From positions 62,001 to 126,000 of the forward strand of contig JAIXMO010000037.1 in assembly GCA_025677825.1 (NCBI GenBank): 64,000 nucleotides of DNA, given 5' to 3'. Positions 48,297 through 59,183 of this stretch are shown here, in pieces. The position numbers were made by a program, and so were the translations under genes. The notes below the pieces were generated by a model. The model searched no databases. It was not told the origin of the DNA and saw only the letters and a list, made by a program, of their open reading frames with translations. How positions within the stretch are numbered: the first letter of the stretch is position 1; each line of letters opens with the position of its first letter. Source of the stretch: Helicostylum pulchrum. Lineage: Eukaryota > Mucoromycota > Mucoromycetes > Mucorales > Mucoraceae.

Positions 48297-48620
48297 ATTC
48301 AGAAAAAAATATGGCATATTGCTTTTTACTTACCTTTATTAAGTACCAAAAAAAGGATAGTCTGATATATGTATACTATCACAGTCGGGTGGAACACATT
48401 TGAACGTTCGTAACAAGCGCTCTTTTTCACAGGGATTGCTTTAAGAAGAACAGTATCCTTTTGTACGGACATAAAAGAAAGAAAGAAAAGTGATTTATTT
48501 ATTTTTTAAATAAAGAAGATAAAATGAAGAATAAAATAGCGGGTCTAGATATTTGTTCATGTGATCTATTTAATCATTTTTACATAAATATTTACATTTC
48601 TACAACTTGTTGTTACAACT
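48297..48620 (-). repeat. Dispersed repeat, copy 2 (partner 21385-21690)
   Basis: Diverged duplicate of 21385-21690, same strand and block order; see that entry. It lies directly upstream of the pseudogene starting at 48181. Confidence 0.7.
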
Positions 48621-48719
48621 TTTTTTACTCTATCAGAGTATGTTATTGATTGAGCTACAAGTTAGAAAATGAGAATTGTGGCACCCAGGGTGACAACCAA
48701 AGATACGTAGTTAAAAAGG

Positions 48720-49970
48720 AAAAGAAACGGAAAATGGCTTCAATATAAAAAAAATATGGGATACAGCAGACTGATAAAAAAGGGGTCTAATGGATTACTT
48801 CCAGAACGAATCTTTTATAAACCTTATAAGTTCATATATTTCAATTGGAAATTTCTTTTTTCAAGTTTATACAATTTTATGTTTTGGAAGATTCACACCG
48901 AATGGCAGCAACAATTATCAACAGCCAACATCGCCAAATGGCACAATAACATTCCGACACTCCCTTCTTATATCTGGAATTTCCTATAAGCTCCAATATA
49001 TCACGACGCAATCTATACTTTGATAACATCTGTGATAGTATTCGCCAGAACTGCATTATTCACCGACAACGTCAACTATCCTTCCGTGGTAGAGCCACAG
49101 TACTCAACACACTCATCTTTTCTCGCCTCTGGCATGTCTTGCGTTTTTTTATTTTTCCAAAACTCAACTCCAAACTATAAAAGGAATTGGATCCAAATTT
49201 ATTAACCATCGCCTATTTCCTAGATTTTTCTTTGACACCATCCACCTAAATCGGTCCAAAGGAGGACTCGGAGTATTAGACCCTATCCAACGACAAGCTG
49301 CTCTTCAATGGCGCTGGGTTCAACCGCTACTATCTTCTGATCAACCAACCTTCCACTCACGTCGTACTCTTACTTGCCTTCCAATTCTCAAATATGCATT
49401 TCATTGGTGTTACTCTTCCCCTCAATTCCCATCATAGCTGTATCCACTCTTATTCGCTAACTGCCGAGCTTCTCCTTGGGTGTCATCAAATTCGCCTAGA
49501 ATTAGTAATTTACTTAATTTAGATATCTTAACCAATTTTTTTCGACGCATTGATACGGTACCGAGATCATTTGATCAAAGTCATATTAACGCTTCCACAT
49601 GTCTCTCGCTACGGTCGAAACATCTAATCACTTTTTATTCGAATGCCCTGCAAAATACCCATATAGACACACATTATTTCCGTGTACATTTCTCCCACCG
49701 GTCCCCCCCCCCCCCTCTCAACCATATTTGCCTTTTTCCACGTCCTTCTGTCATAAACACTACCTGTTAATTTTGGGCGACATCCCTCCTTCACTCTCTG
49801 CTCACAATTAACCACATATCAGATTTTTGCCAGCACATTACTTGGAATATGACAAACATCTGGCGATTTATCTTTGACAATACGCCGTTCGTCCAACAAA
49901 ATGTTTTTGTCTCAATCACCAAGCACACCAACCGACTCAAATCTGAAATGCAACTTCTTGATGAATAATA
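48720..49970 (+). mobile_element. Dead non-LTR (LINE) retrotransposon, 3' part
   Basis: Several frames carry the C-terminal region of a LINE reverse transcriptase polyprotein: QLSFRGRATVLNTLIFSRLW followed by HVLRFF (about 49069-49155), then RSKGGLGVLDPIQRQAALQW (about 49255-49315), and the downstream ETSNHFLFECPAKY motif (about 49618-49660), a typical post-RT Cys/His segment. Stops and frameshifts break it throughout. The 5' part with the endonuclease and RT core is missing, as expected for 5'-truncated LINE insertion. No clear poly-A tail or target duplication was identified. Confidence 0.8.
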
Positions 49971-49979
49971 AAAGTATTG

Positions 49980-51079
49980 GAAGTTCGTATGAAGTCTCTT
50001 TTATTTTAATTTAATTTTTCTATCCTTTATTTTATACTTAATTTTTTCTTCCTCTTTTCACCGTTCCTTTTTCTTTTACAACTCTCTAAAAATACCCACA
50101 GTCCCTTATTTCCCTCAATATGACATTCAAATGTCTTAAATAAGAATGATATTTCGTTTCCCATACAAAAAAAAATGTTTTGGAAAATATTTTTTTAAAA
50201 CAAAAAATAATAAAGCTGAAGTATGTATATACGATAACAATTGTTTATTTCTTTTAGAAACGGTTGTTTTCTGATTATTCTTATTTATTTTTATAAAAAT
50301 TTATACACATATATCGGCATTTATGGAGGGGGGCCTCGATAAATTTTTACATAGTTTATACACGTCGCGCAAACATTTGTTGTCGTTGCAGGCACGAGTA
50401 TATCAAGATGGGTCAAAACAAAAAACACGGAATAGAATTCCGACATGTTTTTTTTTCAAGAGGCCCAACATTCAACTGAGTTACCGTCCCTGAGACGTAA
50501 TAAACTATCTGAAGCAATCTCCGATTGCTTCCCTATAAAAAAACATTCAACTGATGTTCTTAACTGGCTATTATACCCCCCCCCCCCACAAAGAGGGGAT
50601 CGTATAAGGAAAAGATAAATTTTGTAAAATATTGCAAGTCTCTAATCCCGCGACAATGCTACCGAGCGAAGCGAGGTTAGGCGGCTAGCTCGTTTATACA
50701 GGAGTTTTGGAAGTCAATTTACTCATACTTATACGTTAATTAATGAGAGTGAATAAACAAAACAAAAATATATCATGCTTTTTGGATCGACAATGTGTAA
50801 CCTAAAAGCAGAGAATTATTTTTTTGCTTGAGATACAAATAGCGTCCAATCACTTGCAAGCACTCAGATCGCTAGTACTCAGATGGCTAATTGACAGCGT
50901 ATCAAAGATGAAAAATAACCCCAGCCCCCTTTATTGGGTCATGTATTCTAGCAGATTTGTTTACTTAACCTTGTTTTTTTGATATAGAGCAACATGTGCA
51001 AAGTGTATTATGAGCAAGTCTTTTTTTTTTCGACCATAAATTAAAATGTTTTTTTTTCGTTTTTTATTATTTTATAAAC
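49980..51079. other. Intergenic
   Basis: No gene recognised. A C13 run at 50575-50587; a local palindrome CGAGCGAAGCGAG at about 50664. Upstream of the Sel1-repeat gene. Confidence 0.55.
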
Positions 51080-51907
51080 ATGTCTGAAAACACCAACAAC
51101 ACTGCACTTGCCCAAAGTAAGTACTTAAATTGCCATCTTACTATCTAAGTATTGTTTTATTTATTTAACGTACTTATACTTTTAGGAAAAACGGGAGAAG
51201 AATACTTTGAAACCGAAAAGAGAGCGTATATCGAACGTCACAGAAGACTTCTTTTGGCTGCTCCTACCACTGGCTACATTCACAGAAGCATTGGTTTTCT
51301 TAGAATGGTCTACGGTTTCAAATATCCTACATCTTCTCTCGAATACTATGAAAGAGAATTAGAAAACAAGAATCTCTTTGTAGTTTCTGACGCCAACTAC
51401 AATATAGGATTGATTAACCAATTTAAAGAAGATTATGTTACTGCCATTTACCATTATAGAAAGGCCGCTGCTGGAGGTCATGTCAAGGCTTGCGAAAAAC
51501 TTGGTCGTTTGTATTATAAAGGCCTCGGTGTTAATCAAAGCCATGCCGAATCAATTGAATGGTATAGACTTGCAGCTGCCAAAGGAGACGTCGAATCACT
51601 TTTTAGACTTGGTGTAATTTACAATGATGGCGAAAATGTTCCCCAAGACTACGCCGAGTCATTAATTCTTTACGCTGCTGCTGCTAGACGCGGTCATATT
51701 GTTTCTTCTTACAATATCGGGGTTCTGTTTGAAAACGGACAAGGTGTATATAGAAACCTAACAAAAGCCTTTCAATATTATGAGCAAGCTGCAGAACAAA
51801 ATGATTTTGAAGCTCAGGTAAAAATTGAATCATTACTTAGATCGGGTTACGGCAAAATTGAAAGAACCCACTCTCGACCACTTGCTTTTTTGCATGTCTA
51901 TGCGTAA
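51080..51907 (+). CDS. Sel1-repeat protein
   Basis: Two exons, 51080-51116 and 51186-51907, give 252 residues; the join restores RKTGEEYF. From about residue 90 the protein consists of Sel1-like (TPR-like) repeats of about 36 residues: AIYHYRKAAAGGHVKACEKL, LYYKGLGVNQSHAESIEWY, LAAAKGDVESLFRLGVIY and AFQYYEQAAEQNDFEAQ. Such proteins are adaptor scaffolds, for example in chitin synthase activation (Chs4/Skt5) or ER-associated degradation (Hrd3), but this one is too short for either and lacks a signal peptide or membrane segment. The N-terminal 75 residues are helical and unassigned. Specific role unknown. Confidence 0.85.
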
Positions 51908-52365
51908 CCACCATTCATATATCTAATATGGTTTTCCAGCATAAAGTAACGAAACACCTTACTTATTTTTTTTTAATAAACAATAATTTTCAGATATCTT
52001 CTTGTATTGAAATAAGCAACAGCCATATACCAATCTAAATTTTTATAATCTGTTGAGGGCCAAAAAAAAGTTACTTTGAGCAGTTGAATAAAACTTCATC
52101 GAACTCTCTTTAAAGACTTGTAGTTACGCTATGATATTGAGTAAAACGAAATCATATTTAAAGGTATAGTTAGCAGGTATATAGAAATGAAATAAAAATA
52201 AAAAGAAACGGATATGGAAGATCGATCTTCAAGTAAAAAAAACAGTAACCGGTTATTGGATTTTCTTCAAATAAGTACGTAAGAGTTGGGTACTTGTGTT
52301 AAAGTTATAATATAAAGGAATCAGGGGCCAATTTACACGGTCCATCCCAAATATATGATGTTCTA

Positions 52366-52427
52366 GAGTAGCGGCTCTATTTAGGGGTGACCTGATTTAA
52401 GGGATTTCTTAAATAGAGCCGCCAGTG
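52366..52427. mobile_element. 62-bp palindromic MITE, TA target site
   Basis: TA at 52364-65 and 52428-29 flank GAGTAGCGGCTCTATTTAGG … and its near-complement …TTAAATAGAGCCGCCAGTG. A 13-bp core, GCGGCTCTATTTA, is perfectly inverted. The left arm matches 25493-25527. Different terminus from the 24786/56903 family but the same TA insertion habit. Confidence 0.8.
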
Positions 52428-52812
52428 TATTTCGAGTGTGTGAGAAAAAAATTGAAGTTTAAATTAATAAAATATCTACTTCATTTATCTTCAACCTTTT
52501 TTTTTCTTTTTCCTTTTTTCCTTTACTTTTTTATCAATGAATTCATATACAAGCAAAGTATCCTTTTATATAGTCTGTCTACATCTTTTCAGAGGGAGAT
52601 TTTTCCTGTGGTATGGTGGTGTCGGTGCGAACGGATATGGCTCGCACTTTTTTAAACCGACCGTGTAATTTGACCGCGTATCAAGAATCCCCCCCCCCAA
52701 AATTGCTGCTTTGAGCCAAGTCAACGATATAATAGCCTCATATCGTTGACCCGTTTCATCGCTCGGCATTCTCAATCGTTGAAACGGCTACCTCTACAAG
52801 TGACGAAAGATT

Positions 52813-53948
52813 TTGAAACCTATAACAATGCCCCCTATTGTTTGGTTTGGTCCTTATTCCTTTCTCTTGATTGACATGAGTTGCTACTTTTCTGAAACTA
52901 ATTCGCAACAATGGTGTGTAAAAGATGCTTACCAAGAGTTGGAAAGAGAATTCCCTGCACTATCTGTGCGCGAGCTACATCGTCTACTAAAAGGAACCTT
53001 AGAAAAACTTTCTAATGACAGTAACTCTGAAAAAGTTGCAGCAGCTCTCAGTTTGTTACAAAAGTGGAGGGTAAGTTAAATTTTGGGAATTTGTTTATCG
53101 TACGCTAATTTATGACAGCTTATAAAAGAATGTAAAGTCAACTTTGAAAAAAAACAGAGAACGACTCTAACAACTCCAACGACTCCAGCGACTCCAACAG
53201 CAACTATGGAATTTCAATTGCCTATTCTAGTATCATTTTTTATAAAGAAGATTCTTCCTGTAAGCTTGTACCATGTTAAATATGTAATAAAATAAAAATG
53301 TTTAACCTATAAATTAGGGTGATAGTGAATCTACTGAATGGTCTTGGGATAGCTCGAGCAAATCAAAAAAAAAAAAATCAAAGCTATTAAAGGTTTACCA
53401 GAGTACGGATTATGGTGGGACGAATTTCCGCGGTACAGAAGATAAAAGTGATCTTCTAAAGTTTGTATTCAAAAGTGTGATAGTTACGAAACTTTTTGTT
53501 AATTTATATTTGTATGTAGTGAAACGTAAGCGGTATTGACATAACTGCAGTTCTTCGCAAGTTTCAAGAAACGTGCGTCCAGGGTTCTCTTATAAAAAAA
53601 AGCCTGTCAGAACGTCGTAAATTGTAAGTCATTATAATTTTCCCGGCTTTCTGATGGATTGATTTTACTTATTTTTCATTGATTAGAACGCTATCGTTTA
53701 TATTTTTAATTTCTAACAGCTCAAGTGTTCTTTCCGGATTTAGCCAAGATGAAAAGGTTTTAGTGATGGATAGTTTGGATCTCAACAAAAATTTGAAAGA
53801 TGTACCAGAAAGTACCGTCTTGACTTGCCATAAAATGTCAATGACGTTACAGAAGGGTAGTCTGAACGAAGATGAAACCAATAGCAAACTTGATGGTATC
53901 AGAATAAGTTGTACTAATCGTGGTGCTCGTATTGGTATTTTGGCATAA
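52813..53948 (+). pseudogene. Multi-exon gene of a repeated fungal family, probably decayed
   Basis: Exon 1, to 53070, reads CYFSETNSQQWCVKDAYQEL, then SVRELHRLLKGTLEKLS. Exon 2, 53119-53259, has IKECKVNFEKKQ and a TTPTTPATPT repeat. Exon 3, about 53319-53391, is acidic/basic (GDSESTEWSWDSSSKSK). Further coding blocks are SGIDITAVLRKFQETCVQG (about 53528-53580), LIKKSLSERRKL with a donor after it, and an open frame to the stop at 53946-53948 (SSSVLSGFSQDEKVLVMDSL, then VPESTVLTCHKMSMTLQ). Donors and acceptors are mostly consensus, but the middle joins are uncertain and the end is abrupt. Thr-Pro linker plus helical blocks resemble a family I recall as multi-copy in Mucorales. Function not known. 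It could be a working gene if the middle introns can be resolved. Confidence 0.5.
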
Positions 53949-54124
53949 GAGCACTTCCTCTTAAAATGTACTCCACTCGACTGCAATACTGTACAAATAT
54001 ATGGGCTCGTTTTTTTTTATATAAAGGTACGTGAAAAGTAATACACCACGCTTTCTTTTCTGAGCGTACCCAAAATCTAACAAAGTGTTTTTATTTTAAA
54101 AAAAATAATTGGGAAAATGTCACA

Positions 54125-54325
54125 GATTTTATTTTGTCTCCTTACTTTTTTCAAAGGCTAAAGGGGGAAAAGGTAGGTGAAGCATCTTCTGCCGCTGCCG
54201 AACTTTACTGGGAAAAAAACAATAAAAACTATCGTGCAGATACAATTGTCAAATGGGCAGAGCAATTTTTGAGTGAAGGCAAGCTCGTAACTCATGTTCG
54301 TAGTGCTTATTCCAAGAAAAAATGA
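54125..54325 (+). pseudogene. Fragment resembling a transposon-associated helical domain
   Basis: After a CTCCTTACTTTTTTCAAAG acceptor-like stretch, a frame reads RLKGEKVGEASSAAAELYWE, then YRADTIVKWAEQFLSEGKL, then a basic SAYSKKK end. The [AAxLYW..N...YRA.TI.KWA..FL..G.L] pattern is like the N-terminal DNA-binding helices of fungal DNA-transposon proteins; this is a pattern impression. No transposase core was found downstream. Confidence 0.35.
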
Positions 54326-54767
54326 TGTAATAAAGCATATAAAGACTTGTCAAGAGAATACTGGATTTATGTAAAAGATACGACTTCTATCACGGGGAGA
54401 ATGAGGCCTTTTGTCTAAGCATCTATCACTTCAAAGTTCATACTCAAATATATATAACAGCTTGAGTATTACTTATCTCTATGTGTATGTTTGTTTGTTA
54501 TTTGTTATAAACTTAAAATATGCCTCGTACTGCTTAATGCAATAAAGCTACAAAAAAAAACAAAGACAAATGTCAGTTGAGATACTAAAAGGACCATTTC
54601 TATTTAAATAATTTTAAAAGGAGTTTATTAGGTCAAAAGGTAACAGAAGTCCAGCAGCTACTGCATTTTAAGGGTATTATTGTTGTCAAAAGATGACCTA
54701 TTTAAAAAATCCAGGGCAAAAGTCTACGATATAAAAAAAAATTAGTTGTTATTGTGATAATATACTA

Positions 54768-55322
54768 TCAGTTGACTTTTTTATACCTGTAAGACTCGTT
54801 CATGTATTGTTGATAATCTACACCGAATCTATCCAACATCATTTGTTCCTCAGCTTGAATACGGAGAATATAAGCCCAGGTCATTAAAATAGTAATCATG
54901 AAAAACGAAATCCAGTTACTTGTAACCAAACCAAAACCTATCCAAGCCAACAAGAAAGCAAGGTAGCCGGGATGACGGATGGTTTTATAAGGACCATCGG
55001 TACAAATGTAATGATCATCAGTTGTTGCCATGGTGCGCAAGTAAAAAGGATTAACAAAAGTTGTCCAACGAAGTAAACTAATACCGCCTACAATAAAAAC
55101 AAGACCAACCCAACCTGCAGCCACAGACATGGTGGTGGCCATAAAGAGGATCCAGAATGGAGCGATTATAAGTGACATGAACCACATGATTAACAAAAGT
55201 CGAGTTGTACCGCGGTCATCAGCAGAGGTTTGTAAAGTAGTAGTGGTACGTGAAGACTCATAACGATACTCTAAATAAAATAAAACTGCCAACAAAATGT
55301 AACTAAACAAAAATAATATCAT
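54768..55322 (-). CDS. ICMT/PEMT-like integral membrane methyltransferase
   Basis: Single exon, 184 residues, four to five transmembrane segments: a first at residues 2-17, others around 43-63, 68-85 and 119-147. The C-terminal half carries the isoprenylcysteine carboxyl methyltransferase-type signature: GPYKTIRHPGYLAFLLAW (SAM-binding RHPxY) and AEEQMMLDRFG followed by YQQYMNESYRY. The family methylates prenylcysteines or phospholipids in the ER membrane. It is smaller than Ste14 (239 aa), and the N-terminal half is divergent, so the substrate may differ. A T-rich tract (55355-55377) upstream is typical of promoters here. Confidence 0.85.
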   Translation of the reverse strand: MILFLFSYILLAVLFYLEYRYESSRTTTTLQTSADDRGTTRLLLIMWFMSLIIAPFWILFMATTMSVAAGWVGLVFIVGGISLLRWTTFVNPFYLRTMATTDDHYICTDGPYKTIRHPGYLAFLLAWIGFGLVTSNWISFFMITILMTWAYILRIQAEEQMMLDRFGVDYQQYMNESYRYKKVN

Positions 55323-56902
55323 TTTATTTCTTATTTTTTATTTTATTGTATTTTTTTTTTTTTTTTTGAAGTATTGTTTGTGTGATAAACAAATGAATTG
55401 CTTTTTTTTTTCTTTTTAACATGTTCCCGAGACATCGAAACTAAAGTCACGTTATACGGAGTACTAAATACGAGGGAGGAAGGAAGTTTCTGATCATCCA
55501 CCCCCTCCTCCCTTTTTAATACTGTCCCCGCACAGCAACTTTTTCTATTACGGATTTCGCCTTTAAACAAAGAAAATATCTTGTCGTACACTCTAGGATT
55601 GGTGAGTTTTTTTTTTGTTCTCAGGACATAAAGTTGATATCACTGATTTACGGGATTCTTACAGGCACTTTTTTTTTTTTAAAAAAAAAAGTTACCAAAT
55701 GCAACTCCTCCTATTTTTACCTGGATAGAGTTTAGTTTCTGGGAATATAATATAATGCCGAAAAGGTAGAGTACGATAAACCGCAAATTTTGCCATAAAT
55801 ATAAAATTGGATTAGTTACTTTTTTTTTTTCAAGAAACAAGCTGTTTATTTCTTTTTTTATATTGTTATTTGTTACACACGAATATCTAATCTACAGTCC
55901 AGAACATTTTCATTTGTTTACACATAAAAAGCCCAAGCGCCTACAGAAAAACGCACGCGTCAAATCGGGATGCGTGATATGATCTATAAGATGAGTATGC
56001 CTATACCTTTTTTTTTTCTTTAGAAAAAGTAAAAATAATAATTAAAAAGAAAAGAGAGAGAGAGCGTGTCATTTTATTGCCAACCTTTAATTATACCTTG
56101 TTATTGCTATTATTACCTCTTTATGTATCTCTCCGTGGAAGTATGAATAGGTACAAAGGAGTCCAAATATCTCTGTCCACGATCCGCTAAAAACCGCGCT
56201 GAATGTAACAATACATCGGCTCATTTTTTTCTTTCCGTTTACCAGCATTCCACGGCACCGATGCTTTTCAATTACTAGGAATTTTTACTCACTATACCAG
56301 TCAAATGATCATATTTCATAATATCTAAAAATTAAGCAAATATTAGAAAGCAGCAAAGTAAAAAAATATAAAAAAAAAAGTAAGAGTAACAGAACAAAAA
56401 AGAAGCAAAAATTTAAAAACGCGATTGATTTTTTATTTCCATTTTTAGAAAACTGGCGACTTTTCGAGAACGCCAATTCAAAATAAGATGCATTCTCCCC
56501 TTTGATCACTTGGTACACTTCTTTTTTCTCTTTGGACGTTTAAGGTATCATTTTCTTCCTACTCTTAATAAAATATCATACCGTTTAGACGGTTTAAAGA
56601 AATCTGCTATAAAGCGGAACTCTCTTCTTCTTTTCGCCAAACTTGTTTTAATAAAGTAACGTGCATAAGCAATCCGTTCGCCCCAGAACCCAAAGGGAAA
56701 ATGAAGTATATTTGCGCGCTTTTAATAAATGATGACACTTTTACAGGGAGTCAGATGATATCATGACATTTATTTGGGGGGAGGGAGATACTATACGCGA
56801 TTGAAACTTTAAATATAAAAGGGACCTACATTCAGGAACTATATACATGCTTTCAAAAACTGAAGTATGAGATACACGAAAAAAGAGATAGCAGCGCAAT
56901 TA
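55323..56902. other. Intergenic
   Basis: No gene recognised. GA repeat near 56051-56064, long T/A runs. The open frame at 56309-56518 (-) is low-complexity and unconvincing. Confidence 0.55.
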
Positions 56903-59183
56903 CAATGCATCCACTCTCACATCGAACTTATTTGAACTTGATAGTACATTTTTTGAAAATAAAATAGAACATTTAACCCTCATTCGTTTCATTACACATG
57001 AAACGCGAATTCTTGATACACAGTTCTCTTTGCACGATCGATCCAAAAAAGTGCGCATAAAAAGGAATCATGTATAAAAAAAATGATTAGCTAACCTGTA
57101 AGAAACAAATAGTAAATATTACATTAGTAAATAGACCTATTTTATCATTCTTTCGTCACAGATGTTTATATCTTTTTTTTTTCTTTTTATGTTTTCGTTT
57201 TGCTTGCTTTTTGCTTTTTGTTTTTTGTTTTTTGTACAAACCGATACGGTTCCTCTTAAAGTGATGGTTCTCTTTAAAGGTAAGCAAAAAAGTAATATGG
57301 CACACTTTTTTTAATTGACCGTGTAAATCGACCGTGTATTAGGATTTCCCCAATTTCAAGACCACTCTTTCTCCTTAACCTGAATACAAGCCATGTCTAA
57401 AAAAAAATTGAAGAGCTCTTGGAGAACTCGCCGACGAATAGCAAAGGCTGTACATCAATATCCGTAGAGAGAAAATAAAAAAACAGAACGAGGTAAGATT
57501 CAATTGCTGTTGTATGATAACCACGATATCTCACTGTTTTTTTTTATATATAACTTAGATTGTAAATGAAAAAAAAACAGAAGGTTACAAAAAAAAAGGA
57601 AATAAACCTTTTAAGAAAAAATCAAAAAAAAATTGAATACTTCAAGTGGTAATAAGTAGTTTTCAAAACGTTGTAATAAAAATGATAATTAAATCTATAT
57701 TCTCTAGGGCTACTGCAAACCAAATTTATGATTTTTCCGATAAAGTCCTGATTCACACTTTGATAATCTAGGTCTGGGTAAACTTTTGAAATTTCATCGT
57801 GCTGGGGATAGAGCATTGTAATTATTGCTCTTCAACGAGGAATTCCTAGTAAGCGCAAGTCATCAGCTTGCGTTGATCACCACAAGATATCAAATGTGAA
57901 TTTGAGCAACTATATCAAAAAGAATCCAATGTCAAGAGTGCTGTTGCTCAAAAGTTATCTAATATTATGAACTGTTCTGATTCTTTACGCGATAAACTTG
58001 ACAAATTCGAAAAAGTAAATGCTGGCAATAATAATGAATGGGCTCAAAAAGAAATATTCAGATTTATGTAAGTATATTCTTTTAGCAGGTAAAATTGAAC
58101 AATTTATTTATGGTTGTTTGTATTTCTTTTTTAAAAAGTTTAAATCAGCACGTATATAAATCTTCCTTGTTTTCCAATGCCAACATCCGTAGTTATTCAG
58201 AGGAGGATTTCAAATTAAAGTTCTGGGCCCATATCTTTGAAGAGGTATTTGGATATAGTAGTATAAGTTTAAAGTGGTAAGTCTTCTCCAAAAATTAATT
58301 AGAATTAGACAAAAAACAAATTTCATTTTCATTTCAGTTATGAGTACTAATTATATACTTTAGGGGTGATACCGTTCCTAGCTCTTTGAGAAAGGTCAAT
58401 ATTATTTCTTCGTATTACTGCTGCCTCAGCACCTTTAGACTACTTCATGACTGAATTTTCCAAAGAATGTACCAGACGAAAATACTAGTACCTTTCATTT
58501 ACAAAAAAAAAATGATTTGATTCTGTTTGTTAAATCAACAGATTTGTTGATTATTGGCTAGAAAAAAAAATCCCGACTGGGATAAATGATGAAGAGGGAC
58601 AAGAATATGAAGATGAAGAGAAAGAGGAAGATGATAAAGCTGAAGGTGATGAAAGTGATGAAGGTGATGAAAGTAATGAAATTGATGAAAGTAATGAATT
58701 TGATGAAGAAGATTTATAAATACTTTTATAATTGCATGTACCATTTTAAACCAAATCGAGTTACGAATGTGCATAAACCGGTATTAAGTATTTTAATAAA
58801 AATAAGATTGCTCGCTTATTTTCCAAAGTTGCTCTTATAATGATAAAAACATAAACACATGTAATGACAGCGACATATTTTATTTAAGCTTTTACTTAAA
58901 AATTGCCAATGACTATTGCATATTTTTTGACGAGGAAACACTCTTACTGAGAGGACAAAGTAATCATACACCGACTCGCTCTTATTTTACTGTACCAGCT
59001 GCTGTGGCAGTGGCACATGTTTGAAAATAAAACGAAACAGTCAAATAATCACAATGTGTTCCAATTGAAGTTTGTGAAGTGTTCCAAAATAAGCTCAAAT
59101 TTATTTGGTTGAATTCTCCATTTTATTTTCGAGAAATGTACTACTAAGTTCAAAAAATGTACGATTTGAGAGTGGAAGCACTG
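56903..59183. mobile_element. 2.28-kb TIR element with TA duplication, carrying a family gene
   Basis: Left end CAATGCATCCACTCTCACAT and the complement of the right end CAGTGCTTCCACTCTCAAAT begin about 70 bp of imperfect inverted repeat, including a shared GAACTT-AGTACATTTyTyGAAAATAAAAT block. TA lies on each side (56901-02 and 59184-85). The terminus equals that of the perfect 98-bp element at 24786. Inside lie a dispersed upstream module (57050-57370) and a decayed gene (57393-58719). No transposase was seen, so the element is non-autonomous, or the carried gene is not the mobilising one. Confidence 0.85.
57393..58719 (+). pseudogene. Decayed family gene inside the TIR element
   Basis: Second copy of the 46648-48181 family. 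Exon 1 at 57393 (MSKKKLKSSWRTRRRIAKAV, then a TAG) ends at the same GTAAGATTCAAT donor. Later exons read ANQIYDFSDK, CEFEQLYQKESNVKSAVAQK, then AQKEIFRFM (donor GTAAGTATA), then NIRSYSEEDFKLKFWAHIFE ending at KW/GTAAGTC, then DTVPSSLRKVN with an internal deletion. The C-terminal tail is acidic (DEEGQEYEDEEKEED), stop at 58717-58719. An insertion of about 120 bp (57747-57870) breaks the second coding exon, and its end is the AGTAAGCGCAAGTCATCA repeat also at 1499. Intron sequences match the other copy (GGTAATAAG-AGTTTTCAAAACGTTGT), so duplication was recent relative to decay. Confidence 0.75.

Noticed and set aside
50655..50700. Possible tRNA-like fold around GCTACCGAGCGAAGCGAGG
   Set aside because: No acceptor stem or TTC-type T-loop can be paired; only a short palindrome.
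58586..58840. Plus-strand frame rich in MK repeats
   Set aside because: Out-of-frame reading of the GAT/GAA repeats that encode the acidic tail of the family pseudogene.
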